Source: Lantana camara (taxonomy: Eukaryota; Streptophyta; Magnoliopsida; Lamiales; Verbenaceae). Taken from it: DNA of 64,000 nucleotides. The notes below the pieces were generated by a model. It was not told the origin of the DNA, made no database searches, and worked only from the letters and a program-made list of their open reading frames with translations. The stretch spans positions 44,278,501 through 44,342,500 of the forward strand of contig CM074860.1 in assembly GCA_037501455.1 (NCBI GenBank), written 5' to 3'. A program made the position numbers and the translations under genes. Below, piece after piece: positions 21,697 through 34,905 of this stretch. Position 1 is the stretch's first letter. Each line of letters starts with the position of its first letter.

Positions 21697-22745
21697 TCAC
21701 CGTAGTTCTTGCCTGTTAAAAGAGCTCTGACCCCTGGTGGACCGCTCCTTCCGTTTCGGACAAGTATCAATTTGATGTTCAGAACTTCCACAACGGAAAC
21801 ATAAACTCAGATGCTTTCGACATCCATCATAAGTATGTGTGTCCCACCCATAATAAGTACAGAGAGGCTTCCCTGACTGTGATGGTGGTGTCGTAACAGA
21901 ACTCTTCTTTGAAATTGCCCTATCAATTTGAGACTTTTTCTTTTTGGACCTTTCCTGGGAGGATAAGATGGAAGCAGCATTGGACCTTTTCATGGTAACA
22001 GGATCCTGTCCAGATCCCGAAACTGGATCTGGTTCGAATACTCTCAACCTTCTTGCATTGTCTGAATCCTCGACTTTCAATGCTTTAGTAGTAGCCTTGG
22101 CCCAGGTACTTGTGTTAGCAGCTTTCAAGGCATCCTGGATATCCGGCCTAAGTCCCTGCACGAATTGTGTTGCCTTGTGGAAGTCATCGTTCGCTATATT
22201 GGGAGCGTAACAAGACAGTCTTTCAAACTCTGCGATGTACTCGCCAACAGATTTGTCTTCTTGCTTCAACTAAGTAAATTCCCTCAACCTGCGAGTGCGA
22301 GAAGCTGGTGGAACGAACTTAATTTTGAATTCCCGAATGAATACTTCCCAAGTAATAGCTTCCCCGGCAGCCTCTAATACAATCTGGGTACTCTCCCACC
22401 ATGAGTAAGCCTCGCCCTGAATCAAGGTGAGAGTGCAACGAGCTTTTTCCTGAGTATCACACGGAATAAGCTGCAAAATCCTTTCTACTTCCTTTAACCA
22501 CAACTCTGCCTGGATATCATCGCCCTTATAAAATTTGGGAGGTTGCTGATTCTGAAATTCTCGTAGTATCGCGGAGATAGGGTTCTCTTGTGGGGCTACT
22601 GGTGCAGGTTGTGCTGGACGAACCCGTTCTTGAAGTCTCTGATGAATTAACCCGACGACCGCATTCATAAAATCTTGTGGCTGAGCAGGGGGGGTGAAGG
22701 AGCACGAGGAGAATGATCATGGTGATGTCTCCTATGTCGAGGCAT
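21697..22745 (-). pseudogene. gag: gag of element E
   Basis: The start ATG (22745-22743) encodes MPRHRR and follows TTACAG/G, a good 3' splice-site match. A run of C near 22690 has shifted the frame. Downstream the frame is open except for TAG at 22272-22270. The retrotransposon gag domain is clear (EAYSWWEST, TWEVFIREF, FVPPASRTRRLREF, SVGEYIAEFERLSCYAPNI, FVQGLRPDIQ). A basic linker (KKKKSQ) and two zinc knuckles follow; the first has lost a cysteine (CTYYGWDTHTYDGC), the second is intact (CFRCGSSEHQIDTC). No protease, RT or integrase follows: gag passes into about 170 bp of non-coding DNA and the hairpin array, so E is a gag-only element of the kind called TR-GAG. The leader (22746-22937) is short and featureless. 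Confidence 0.92.
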
Positions 22746-22937
22746 CCTGTAACCGAAACACTAGATATGCATGTTGGATTAGGAAATGCTAATGAACATA
22801 TTTAAGATCGTAGGATACAAGTATAACACATAATTCAAGATCAATTAGTTGACAATTAATAGCAGAAATCAATGCAAGGCACAAGTTTTTAAGTAATTTA
22901 ACTAATTCAAGTAAATTCAAGTAAGTCCAAGTAGCAG

Positions 22938-24506
22938 AGTTGATCCCATCTTCTGAAACCGAGTCTTGATTACCCTTCTCAAGTTCTTCAGCGTTCGTTT
23001 AGTCTTGATCCTTTTACTCGTTTTCCTTGAGAATTGCAATTGTGTCACTTGGGAAGTGCCTTTGAGTTATCATAGAGATTGAACAATGACCTGGAAGCTC
23101 GACTTGTTTATGTTGTTGTATCATCTCACAAATATTCCATCTTCCATGCTAGATTAAATGGACTCTTGTTTCCATCATCACGAAATATGATAATTTAGTC
23201 GGTCTTTCCTTTACCCAACATTTTCTTTAACCTTTCTTCTAATTCCTACTTAATCTATCACTCTCGGTACTTAAGTTATGTCGCCTAACTCTATCTTTTA
23301 TATTCTTGGAAGGTTAAGTTCACACTTATTCAAAAGAAAGATCGGAGACTTGTTTCGCTTATGCCGATCATCCTCCAAGTTTGCTACGTACCATATGAAG
23401 TACTCATTTCTCCCACGGTTCTTAGAACCTATACATACCGATTTTGAAGTGCATCAGCATTATGATCTCTTATCTTGTTCTTGGTGTCCACTCATTTTGA
23501 TTTTAATGTTCATGGATGTTATGAGTTATTATTTTATTCTCATCACCCTTATAGAGTCCCGTGACGTATTATATTTGTACTTCTTTTGTTTTGGTTCGAA
23601 ATAGCTTCCTTAGCACGACTGAGGGCTTAGGTTGATTTCTTAGTTGTGCTCTCCCCTTAAAATTTCCTTTCTTCATTCGTTGAATTTGACCCATTAATTC
23701 TTTGATTAAAATTCCTGACTTCTTCCAAAGTTTATCTCCCTCGAAATGCTTGACCCGGTTTATATAGTGGTTTGGTGATCTTGCCCACCTTCACTTTGAA
23801 GTGATTGGTTAGGGTGGAAATCACCCTTCCCTTGTTTCCAACTTCCAATTCACTTCCCAACCCTTCCGAAATCTCCATTGCATCCTTGTCTAAGTCGTAA
23901 TCCAGAGATTCATTCTCGACCCAACACTACTTGCTTAAGTTAGCCCGTGTAGTATGCAGTGAAGAAAACTTCCTATCAAACAAACACTAAACTGTACATG
24001 TCGGTTAAGAATGTTCAATGTATTTCACGTATTTTCAACAATTAAAGTATGTAATACATTTAAGCAATTATTTCAATTAAAGGTTTATAAACGGAATTAA
24101 TATAGTTTAATACGATGCATGATGCACATGCTATGAATGCAAGTACCGTTCACCGAAGGGGAAAGCTTTTAGCTTGACAATTTGATCATTTGTTCTCTAG
24201 TTCACCGACCATTTCTTGCTTCCTACGATTTTCTAACTTCCTTAATTCTTCTTGCATCCAGCCATATGACACATAATTAGCATCAAAAGCTCGTATATGA
24301 TGCAAAATGTAACACGTAAATTAACAAAATTTAAGTTAAACACATTTAATAATGTATTTTCCATGTCAAGTTTTCAATAACAAAGTTCATGATAAATGCT
24401 GTGCACACGTTGACATGTTGTTCCTAAGCCGTTCGACAGACACTAGACACGACACGACAGAAGAAACCCCGGTTTTGCAACCTGCGGCTCTGATACCACT
24501 TAAGGA
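22938..24506 (-). other. Partial copy of the element F internal region
   Basis: It aligns with 28413-29700 and then 53066-53100 and 54145-54393 of element F, with about 1 kb deleted at 24255. It is non-coding. It starts abruptly against element E DNA at about 22937. It carries the F primer site next to the LTR at 24507, so it is the beginning of a second F copy. Confidence 0.75.
24487..24498 (-). other. Primer-binding site beside the left F LTR
   Basis: TGGTATCAGAGC on the minus strand, eight bases after the LTR end (spacer TCCTTAAG). Confidence 0.85.
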
Positions 24507-27500
24507 TGTAGCACCCGGGACGATAGGCGCGACATCCCCCGCACTATGAGTCTAGTCCACACATGAAATGGATAATCCAAGCATGAACCGGACTCATAGC
24601 GGACGGGAGATAAAATAAAAGATATCCTAGCTAGGTGGAATCTAAGCCTGTACCAAATAAATTAAGAATAACCTAAAAGTGCGATGCGGAAGCAATAACG
24701 TAATTCATGAATTTGAACAATGGAAACAAGCCCTACAATTCCAATACATAAATTAAATCCATCATGCATCTTAACAACGGGTTCAGCTAAACACACAACC
24801 TGTCCCGAATCAATATCCAACAATGAATCACGGTTGGCACACAGGCCCAATTACATAAGGTGATACCATTAAAACATAACAATATGAAATGTGACTCGAG
24901 TGTACAAGTGCGACTCGATCGAAAATGCAATGAGTCGACTCCCGCCTAGCCAAAACCTGCAAGAACTGAGAAGTGGGAAAGAGGGGTCAGTCTCTAGAAG
25001 ACTGAGTAAGTAGGAGCGATACATACATATAGAAGCATGCACATGCGAGCCATAAATCCCGAGCAAGGTTTTATTTAAAGTTGGTACCACGAAGGGCTCG
25101 AAAATAACTAAGCAATGCTCGGACTTTACGACTAGTTCATATTAAATTCATTAAGTTCATACTTCATACATAAACATTAAGGCTCGGCGAGTGAGCACAC
25201 ATTATCTCCAACCAAACTCCGACCGTGTACGACAAATATCAATAATATATTGAATACGTGATCATGCAATATCTTATAATACATGCAAGTTATATAACAT
25301 AAGATATATTTGTTTGGCCGATCCGTGTATCAGCCTTCCTGCACGGTGCATAACAACCATAACAGAAACATTGACATGAAATAAATTCCAACCTTCTTCC
25401 TTCGGGTGGTGGATGGGCTTGCAAGACCCGACCACCTCATGCATTGACCCAGGGGGGTACATGAATCCCCCAAGGGCGCTCAACTACCATTCCACGCTAA
25501 TCTCCTAGCGAGGTCCGGTCTTTGTTAAATAGTTGGGACTAGCAAATGGGATCACCGTCGGCCCTTGCCTCCCCGGATAGCCACATGTGCTAGATCCCGG
25601 GCCCGTGCATTCATTCATGTTCTCTCCAAAACAATCCAATTCATGAAAACATAACATATTCCATAATTCCTAAGAAAATGTTTACTCGATAATAGTTTAC
25701 TCGATGACTCCACTTTGAAAATAACATATATATACATAAGGTTTTGGCCAAAGCATTTCACATAAGGGTTGTGGGGTTTGATACATAACTAGAACGAAAA
25801 CACCCTCACCTGGAACATGACGATACAAGAATACAAGCTAGGTCGGGTGCCTATTGATCACAATATCTCCGCCCTGGAGATGAACTGTACAAGAGAAAGA
25901 AGCAATGTGTACTCGTGAGAAATGACTCAATATGAAACCAATTAGGACGCACGCATGGACATGATATGTTCGTGAAGTGCTATGGCATGATTCAATATAC
26001 AATAGATCATATAAAGTCATGAATTGATATGATCGTGCTTATGTACAAATGAGGCCATTCAAATACATAAATGATTTAACCATTCAATTAGGCATGTATT
26101 CAATGCATATAAGTTATATAAGAGGTCGAGGAGGTGAAAGGAAAGTGATCAAACTGGTTTTGGCAAAGTTTAGCAAGAATTAGTAAAAGTTGACAATTTC
26201 CGGAAATGGGCAAGCTGTAGGAAAATGGGAATATCTTGAGTTCTAGAAGTTGGAATTAAGTTTTGTTTGTTGGGTAAGAAACTAGACACATAGGGCTTTC
26301 TAAGCATATATGGCACGAATCATGGTTCAAAACGAAGTGAAAATGGCGTAGGCTCGAATTTGAATGAATGCAGATTTTCAAGGAAGTGGCGATAACAAAA
26401 AGGATTGATTATAACTCACAATATAGAAAAGATAATGAGGTGATTCCAATTGGATAATATTTTAGACTTCAAGAGGTTTCCGTCGGTTTAAATATCAGGT
26501 CCATCGGAGTTCGTATGAGGGATAACGAAGCAAAACAATCTCAGGCCGAAACAGGGGAGGATCCAAGGCTGTGGGTTTGAGATCCAGGGCCGTGGATCTG
26601 GGTTCCGAAAGTAAGAAGTTTATGTCTCCTCATCCACACCCGTGGATTTCACAAGGTATAAAATCCACGGCCGTGGATTCGTTCCAGAGGCTAAAAGTCG
26701 CGGAAATAAAAAGGGTTTCGCGGGAGAAACACCAAAACTCGAAAGGACCACCTCAAACTCGACCCAAATCACATAATACAAGTAATATGCTAAGTAGGAA
26801 TATCAATAAGCAAGTTTAGAACAATTAGAACACTTTATTTCACAAAACCACATATATATACACACATATACATACACATATACATACACATGTACACCAT
26901 CCATAAAATCGACCAATGAAACAGATTTTACCGGAAATGGAACGAGGATGTCGAGGTGAGTTCCTGGTGACCGGGAATCATCGGATTTGTTGCCGGAATT
27001 GATGGAGTTGGCTTTCCCTTTTCTCTTGTATTGTTCCTTCTCTTGAGCTTGAAATGGAGATGGAGTGAAGAGATGAAGCAAGGAGAAGGAGGAGCTTGGG
27101 ATTAGGATGATGATGATGGCGGCACGGCGTGGTGGTGGTGGCGCCAAGGTGGTCGGCGGCCAAGGATGGTGGTGGAGATGGTGTTTGGGAGAGAAAGGAG
27201 AAGAAATGAAGAAGAAGAAAATGAATGATAAGAGGGGCGGGGGGTGTATGTAACGTGAATAAGAGAGAGGGAGAGAGAGTTGGTGGTTTTTGGGGCCCGG
27301 TTAGATCTTTGTGTGTGGTCTCGACTCGAACTAAAATACGGTCAAGGTAGAATTAGGTTCCCGAATTAAATAAAAAGAATAGGCAACATACTCGGGAATT
27401 CACGAGAATTAAAAAGGTAAGGCTCGAAGAAAAAGGAATAAATGTGTACGTGTGTGATATAACAAAACGAACAAACAATTAGTCACACACTCCCGTAATT

Positions 27501-27638
27501 ACAATTAAATACACGAACATATAATTAAACACATAAAACACGTAAGCCACATAAATAACCACTTAAAACACAAAACTCTCTGTCTGACCACACTCGTAAC
27601 CTCATACCTGGTTAGTCTTGAAAACACGGGGCGTTACA
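24507..27638 (-). repeat. Left F LTR (3.13 kb)
   Basis: Minus strand: begins TGTAACGCCCCG at 27638 and ends CGGGTGCTACA at 24507. It is very similar to 54394-57509. On its right is a polypurine tract (3' LTR of the main F element); on its left is a primer site (5' LTR of another copy). It contains the downstream hairpin (24987-25005), the kissing-loop-like hairpin (25408-25436), a palindrome cassette with AATCCACGG-CCGTGGATT (about 26560-26690) and an ACATATAC repeat near 26860-26890. Confidence 0.9.
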
Positions 27639-29704
27639 ACCTCTCCCCCTTAAGAAGGACCTATCATCAGGTCCACTGCCTTGAGTTCTGGACTCTAAGC
27701 AAAACTCTCCAGTGTTCATCCCACATGGGGTTAGCTACACCCCGACAGGAATTAGTTCTGGAAAGGTCTTCAAACAAAAAGGGGTCTTGATGTTCGTGAA
27801 CTAAATCCGGTGTTAAACGAGTAGTCTGGTTGGACTCGTACAACAAGAGGGTCCGAAGGATTCAACTCTCGTCGCTTAAGTCCAATGCGACGTAACTCTT
27901 GTGGTTTGGCTTGAAAACGAATATGGTGTCTGAGACAACCACTAACTCACAACCGTGAACCTAACCGAACTCTTCAATACTTCCAAGTAGGTTCGATGTT
28001 GAGAGAATCAGACCATCCTCGATCTAGCACTCCGGTGTCGTGGAATGCTTGGTTCATGAGTTCTCACGACCCTCGTCTCACCGGAAAGCCTAACGTTTAC
28101 GAACCTAAGCATGCCACCAATGGTAAGCTAACCAACAACATGCAAAACTCACGCACATGGCATGCGTATCGAAATAGTTTTCAGGCACATACAACCACTA
28201 ACAGGAAATATAACAATAAATATGATGTATGCATGAATATGTTATGAATGTTGTAATGTACCGTGCACCAAAGAATAAAATTGGTGATGATCGTTCCGTT
28301 GGTTGTGTATAAGCACAATACCCTTGTTGGAATTGTTCCCAGCCTCCCTTCTTAGTCCCTTAGCATGCGTGCAATCTCTTTCTCATACCTTTAGCACTTA
28401 CCCGACTCTTAATTGATCCCATCTTCTGAAACCGAGTCTTGATTACCCTTCTGAAGTTCTTCAGCGTTCGTTTAGTCTTGATCCTTTTACTCGTTTCCCT
28501 TGAGAATTACAATTGTGTCACTTGGGAAGTGCCTTTGAGTTATCATGGAGAATGAGCAATGACCTGGAAGCTCGACTTGTTTATATTGTTGTATCGTCTC
28601 ACAAATATTCCATCTTCCACACTCGGTTAAATGGACTCTGGTTTCCATCATCACGAAATATGATAATTTAGTCGGGCTTTCCTTTGCCCGACATTTTCTT
28701 TAACCTTTCTTCTAATTCCTACTTAATTCTGTCACTCTCGGTCCTTAAGTTATGTCGCCTAACTCTATCTTTTATATTCTTGGAAGGTTGAGTTCACGCT
28801 TATTCAAAAGAAAGATCGGTGACTTGTTTCGCTTACGCCGATCATCCTCCAAGTTTGCTCCTTACCATATGAAGTACTCATGTCTCCCACGGTTCTTAGA
28901 ACCTATACATACCGAATTTGAAGTGCATCGGCACTATGATCTCTTTTCTTGCTCTTGGTGTCCACTCATTTTGATTTTAATGTTCATCGATGTTATGAGT
29001 TCCTATTTTATTCTCATCACCCTTATAGAGTCCCGTGACGTATTATATTTGTACTTCTTTTGTTTTGGTTCGAAATAGCTTCCTTAGCACGACTGAGGGC
29101 TTAGGTTGATTTCTTGGTTGTGCTCTCCCCCTTAAAATTTCCTTTCTTCATTCGTTGAACTTGACCCATTAATTCCTTGATTAAAATTCCTGACTTCTTC
29201 CAAAGTTTATCTCCCTCGAAATGCTTGACCCGGTTTATATAGTGGTTTGGTGATCTTGCCCACCTTCACTTTGAAGTGATTGGTTAGGGTGGAAATCACC
29301 CTTCCCTTGTTTCCAACTTCCAATTCACTTCCCAACCCTTCCGAAATCTCCATTGCACCCTTGTCTATCTCGTAATCCAGAGATTCATTCTCGACCCAAC
29401 TCTACTTACTTAAGTTAGCCCGTGTAGTACGCAGTGAAGAAGACTTCCTATCAAACAAACACTAAACTGTACATGTCGGTTAAGAATGTTCAATGTATTT
29501 CACGTATTTTCAACAATTAAAGTATGTAATACATTTAAGCAATTATTTCAATTAAAGGTGTATAAACGGAATTAATATAGTTTAATACAATGCATGATAC
29601 ACGTGCGATGAATGCAAGGACCGTTCACCGAAGGGCAAAGCTTTTAGCTTGACAATTTGATCATTTGTCCTCGAGTTCACCGACCATTTCTTGCTTCCCA
29701 CGAT
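27639..29704 (-). other. Element F internal region, 3' half
   Basis: The polypurine tract (minus strand CTTAAGGGGGAGAGG) and hairpin GGACCT-GATGAT-AGGTCC (27657-27674) lie at the left edge. The remaining 2 kb has no gypsy domain in any frame. It is cut at 29704 by element G; the duplicated target is ACGAT (29700-29704 and 53061-53065). F is therefore a large non-autonomous element with about 3.4 kb of non-coding interior. Confidence 0.8.
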
Positions 29705-32700
29705 TGTAGCGCCCCAAACGGAGGATGCCACATCCCCCGCGCTATGACCCAGGCCCGGTCATGAAATGGGAATCCATGCCCAAATCCGAATCAGAGCGAA
29801 CGAGAGTTCAAACGCACACGCTATGCTAGGCGGAACTAACTTGACAAACTCAGAGTGCGGAAGCAAAACAAACATTCATACAAGATAGCAGAAGCATTTA
29901 AAACGTGCAAAGCAGGTGACGAGTTCAACTAGCATTGATACCTTGTCCCGAATATCAACAGTAAACATAACAGGTGACGGGTTCAACTAGCATAGATACC
30001 TAGTCCCGAAAAGTCAGATAAACGTAACATAATAATCATCAAGTGCCACAAGGGCCGAATACGAATGCCACGCAGGGCTACCGAATAGTAAAGTATAATC
30101 ACAGGTCTATAAGCCAAAACATAAGTAAAGTGTATGGAAGACAAATGCAACTAGAAAGGCTAGACCGACGAAGTGCAACTCAAACGACTCACTCCCGCCT
30201 AGCAAACGCCAACATACCTGCAACTAAAAGTGTAAATGAGGGGTCAGTCAACTTGACCGAGTGAGGGGGCTAACGCATACCCACTATATATATAGAGAGA
30301 GCATAGCACATATCAGAAGGGCAGACTCATGAACCGGAGATAGGTGTTACAAACCAAAGACATTTCCAAAAGTACCCAAAAGATAGATATCTATCTTTTA
30401 GAAAACATTTTAGAAACTCTATCTCGATTCATGATTCCCAGACAGAACACATCACATGCTCGGCGAGTACGAGCTTCCAACCTTTACTCCTCAGAATCAT
30501 ATCAGAACATAAAATACAAAATCAATCCAACCGTCACACTAATGATGGAGGGGATATGCCGTCCCCAAACCATCTAGAACATACATACCCTCAAGGGGTA
30601 GCGAACCCACAAGAGTCCTCCCCGGCCTTAGCCGAAGGCTCAAGATACCACACCTTCCCTACAACACGGGTCACGTGACGATATCTCAAATGGAAATACG
30701 CACAGGTATATCCCCGACGGCCCTAACCGTCCCGAGGGCTCCTTAACCATAGCTCCTCGGATCCACATACATACATACATACAGATGCCAATATTTCATG
30801 GCCAACTCGCTACAGAACATAACGTAACATACTTTTTAAAACAGCTTACATATGCTTTCATATCTAATTTTCCAAAACAGAGTTGTTTCACAAGGTCATA
30901 AACATATCATATTCAACACATACGTATATAATAGATATACTCGCATGCAGGGGTTGAAATCAGCACATTAAGGCCGTAGGTCGCATAACTATACAAAATC
31001 CTAAACCTCACCTCGTAGTAGTAGAGTCTGAGAGTGTGAAGGGCCAAACACTCTAAACCTCGGGCTCACCGGCACCACCAAACTCTGTAACGAGACATAC
31101 AGAAGCTCAAACTTAAACTCTATATGAACCAAGTAAGACGCACGGCAACATAGAACATCATGTATGAAATGCATTATGGAATGATATGTATCACATAGGT
31201 CACGTATCTTAGCATAAGACATGTATTTAATAATAAATTACATAATTAACATAAGGTACTAGAGTTTAGAGCATAATTAAAGTAATATCCTTCATATAAT
31301 ATGCTAAGCAACCCAAAGGCTAAGATAAACAATCTCAGTTCATATCATTCTTAAGGTTAAAAAGCGCATTTATAACATATAAAGATATTCTAATACTTTC
31401 AACAATTAACTAAGTCAAATTATAATAGCAATTACTCTAAAATAGAAAATGGATACAACACTTAAATATACATACAACGTTAATTTAGAATATTATATAA
31501 GAAATTTCATTTATGCATAATACACGCCAAGCACAAAACAATAATAAATCTATCTATCTTAATTCAATTAAATATACAATATACACACATGTATGGATCA
31601 ATTCGTGAAACTACAGAAAGTGGCGTAAAAAAGGAGCTTTAGACATAAAAATTCAACACCCAAATTAAATGAAGGAAGCAACATGGCGGCAGGTAGACTA
31701 AAGCAAGATCATACTACCCTATTACAATAATCAAACTATCACACATCACTTATGTAATTTAAAGCTTGTTGACTTAATTCCATCTTTTGTTACTGCATAC
31801 ACATGCCACAACCGGTACATTACACAAGTCAATTTTAATTAATTCCAAGCAATAGTCACGGTTCCCTAGGTGCAATTCACGCAGCAATTTGATTTCAACA
31901 TTAGTACACCTATCAAGTATTTACTAAATTCGAAAGCACAAGGTTGCAGGTTTGGAACTTCATTTATCTCGTCCATATTCCATTCCCTTTTTATCCAAGT
32001 AATCATTACGGTTTCCTAGGCACCAACTCACGCGACCCAGCCCTCAATTTGAATTTATTGTATCTCAAAGGTGATGGCATCAATTAATTGTTAATTTCAA
32101 GAATCATTATCACGAAATAAGACAACAATTTGTTATTTCATCTAAAGTCTCCATTTCTAAGTAATCATTATGCCTCTCCAGGCTCCATTACACGCAGAAT
32201 TTAGATCTTGATATTTAGTGCATCTCTTATAATATATTGCATCCTATCATTATTTATACCAACTATTGACCAACAATTCGAGAATTGATTCATCCTTTAA
32301 CAAATTCAAATTTCCAGACGAAGCTACAGCTCGCGATTCCCAACAAAAAGGCGGACATAGACAGGCATAAATTCCAGCCTAATTAATTAATTAATACATA
32401 TACCATCAAAGCTTGCTCAAGTAATTCAAGATCTCATCATTCAAGTTCATACCAACAAATTTCATGCTCCAATCCAAGAATAGAAATGAAATACTCATCA
32501 AAAGAGATCCGAAGCTTACCTTGTCTTGTGAGGGAGTGAGAAATCAAGGAATATGAGCTCTTAGAATGAAAAAAAATGGTTCAAGTCGTGATCTTCTCTT
32601 GAAATTTCTCCATGACTCTCTTGGAAGCTAACTTGTGTGGTTTGAAATGAAATGAAAAGGGGATAAAGCTATTTATATGGTGGCTAATAGTTTTAGGTCA

Positions 32701-33201
32701 AGGTTAGGGTTTCCAAGATAAAATGTGGGGCTAAAGGCTTGAATAGGATTTGGGCTCAAATAAATGACCTTCGACCCAATAAGTCACAATTAGAAAGGTT
32801 TAAAGTCTAAATGGTTTTCGAAAAATATAAAATAAATTCCGTTGGACCCGAATTATCGATTCAAGCCCAATGGTGGTGTCGGAATTCTAATTCGAATTCC
32901 CGAGCCCATATTGGTCTCGAATGACCCGAACTCACTTAATTCAAGTTAGGCACAAAACACACAAATAGGTCCAAGCCCTATTTGAATCAAATTCCAACAA
33001 TTAATTTAAATTCATCCAAGTTCCATTCTCAAGTTGTCATGCAAGAATTCATATTTTACTATTTTGGATTTTAGTCAATTAAGTCACATTTTCAATCAAA
33101 GTTGGAATTAAACACATAAAAAGGAAATTAAATCACATAAGTGCATAAGGTAAACTCTCTCGTGGCGCATACCTGTACGATTTATCGGACGGGGCGTCAC
33201 A
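29705..33201 (-). repeat. 3' LTR of element G (3.50 kb)
   Basis: TGTGACGCCCCG at 33201 to GGGGCGCTACA at 29705 on the minus strand. By eye the two G LTRs differ by only a few percent, including a 12 bp deletion in the other copy near 50430. It contains the downstream hairpin (30244-30260) and three diverged copies of a 150-170 bp unit (about 31849-32330), each starting with a version of AAGTAATCATTACGG. Confidence 0.93.
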
Positions 33202-34103
33202 ACCTCCCCCCCTTAGGAGAACCTGTCCTCAGGTTCGCTGCTTGAAACAACTCCGGATACAACTTCCTCATCTTCTCCTCGGTCGCCCAAGTCGATTCCT
33301 CAGATTTTTGATCTCTCCACAACACTCTGACCAAAGGAATCTGTTTGTTTCTCAACACTTGTACTTTTCGATCCTGAATCTCAACTGGGTGCTTCACAAT
33401 CGTCAAATCGGACTCAAGTTGTACCTCTTCAACTGGTAAAACCGTCAACTCATCGGGGTAGAACTTCCGAAGCTGTGAAACGTGGAACACATTGTGAATC
33501 CCAATCAAACTTGACGGTAGGTCCAACCTATACGCCACCTCTCCAACCCTCTCTAGAATCTCAAACGGTCCAAGATATCGAGGGCTAAGCTTCCCTCCTC
33601 TACCAATACGAGAAAAGCCCTTCCTAGGAGATGCCTTCAAGAAAACGCGATCTCCGACCTCAAACTCGAGGGGCCTTCTCCTCTTATCCGTATAACTCTT
33701 CTGTCTATCCTGAGCTGCTTTCATTCTCTGCTGAATCAACTTAACCTTCTCAACCATCTTCTCAATCTTAGACGAGACCTTAGCTCTCGTGAGCTTGCCA
33801 TCCTTAGTCCATCGCCAATCCTCAATATCCCAATATAGTGGTGACCTACACTTCCTCCCATAAAGTGCCTCGTAAGGAGCCATACCAATCGAATCCTGGT
33901 AACTGTTGTTATAAGAGAATTCAACCAATGTCAAGTGTTTATCCCATTTATCCTTAAAATCCAAAGCACACGCCCTCAACATGTCCTCAAGATACTTAAT
34001 CAGCCGCTCTGACTGTCCATCAGTCTGAGGATGTGATGTGGTGCTAAACTTAAGCTTTGTACCCAAGCACTTCTGAAGATCCTGCCAAAAACTAGCTGTA
34101 AAC
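33202..34103 (-). pseudogene. pol: Element G pol, 3' end: integrase C-terminal half and chromodomain
   Basis: The frame is open on the minus strand. It starts at FTASFWQDLQ, just past the second catalytic Asp, which is lost at the break. It contains the catalytic Glu region (HPQTDGQSERLIKYLEDMLR), PYEALYGRKCRSP, VFLKASPRKGFSRIGRGGKLSPRYLGPFEI split into its usual blocks, NVFHVSQLRKF, and a chromodomain-like end (PLVRVLWRD, ESTWATEEKMRKLYPELF). It stops just before the polypurine tract. The tail carries the hairpin GAACCTG-AGGA-CAGGTTC (33219-33236). It belongs with the integrase N-terminal parts at 42868-43055 and 46060-46548; a few codons around SDRD are missing at the break. Confidence 0.92.
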
Positions 34104-34905
34104 CAAGAAGATGTACCACTCCGGTTATTCCATTCACCCAGGAGGTACGAAGATGTACCGGGACTTAAAAGAGCTATATTGGTGGAGTTCTCTTACAACA
34201 ACAGTTACCAGGCTTCGATTGGTATGGCCCCGTACGAGGCACTTTATGGGAGGAAGTGTAGGTCGCCACCATATTGGGATATTGAGGATTGGCGATGGAC
34301 TAAGGATGGTAAGCTCACGAGAGCTAAGGTTTCATCTAAGATTGAGAAGATGGTCGAGAAGGTTAAGTTGATTCAGCAGAGAATGAAAGCAGCTCAGGAT
34401 AGACAGAAGAGTTATGCGGATAAGAGAAGAAGGCCCCTTAAGTTTGAGGTCGGAGATCGTGTCTTCTTGAAGGCATCTCCTAGGAAGGGCTTTTCTCGTA
34501 TTGGTATAGGTGGAAAGCTTAGCCCTCGATATCTTGGACCGTTTGAGATTCTAAAGAGGATTGGAGAGGTGGCGTATAGGTTGGACCTACCGCCGAATTT
34601 AACTGGGATTCACAATGTGTTCCACGTTTCACAGCTTCGGAAGTTCTACCACGATGAGTCGACAGTTTTACCAGTTGAAGAGGTACAACTTGAGTCCGAT
34701 TTGGTGATTGTGAAGCATCCAGTCGAGATTCAGGATCGGAAAGTACAAGTGTTGAGAAACAAGCAGATTCCCTTGGCCAGAGTGTTGTGGAGAGATCAGA
34801 AATCTGAGGAATCGACTTGCGAGACTGAGGAGAAGATAAGGAAGTTGTATCCGGATTTGTTTCAAGCAGTGAACCTGAGGATAGGTTCTCCTAAGGGGGG
34901 GAGGT
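34104..34905 (+). pseudogene. pol: Inverted G-family pol fragment with internal deletion (H)
   Basis: Plus strand. It begins in the integrase zinc module (HSGYSIHPGGTKMYRDLKELYWW) and jumps at TTGGTGGAGT (34180-34189) to EFSYNNSYQASIGMAPYEALYG, removing the whole catalytic core. From there the frame is open through the integrase C-terminus to the chromodomain and ends before a polypurine tract (CTAAGGGGGGGAGGT). The left junction has about 11 bases (GAAGATGTACC, 34107-34117) that repeat 34150-34160, resembling templated filler. The deletion ends share about 8-10 bases, typical of microhomology-mediated repair. Confidence 0.88.

Noticed and set aside
23278..29078. A 108-codon plus-strand frame open in both F interiors (23278-23604 and 28752-29078)
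   Set aside because: The copies differ at about 15 bases, of which only about four are silent, so there is no sign of selection on a protein; it is antisense to the element.
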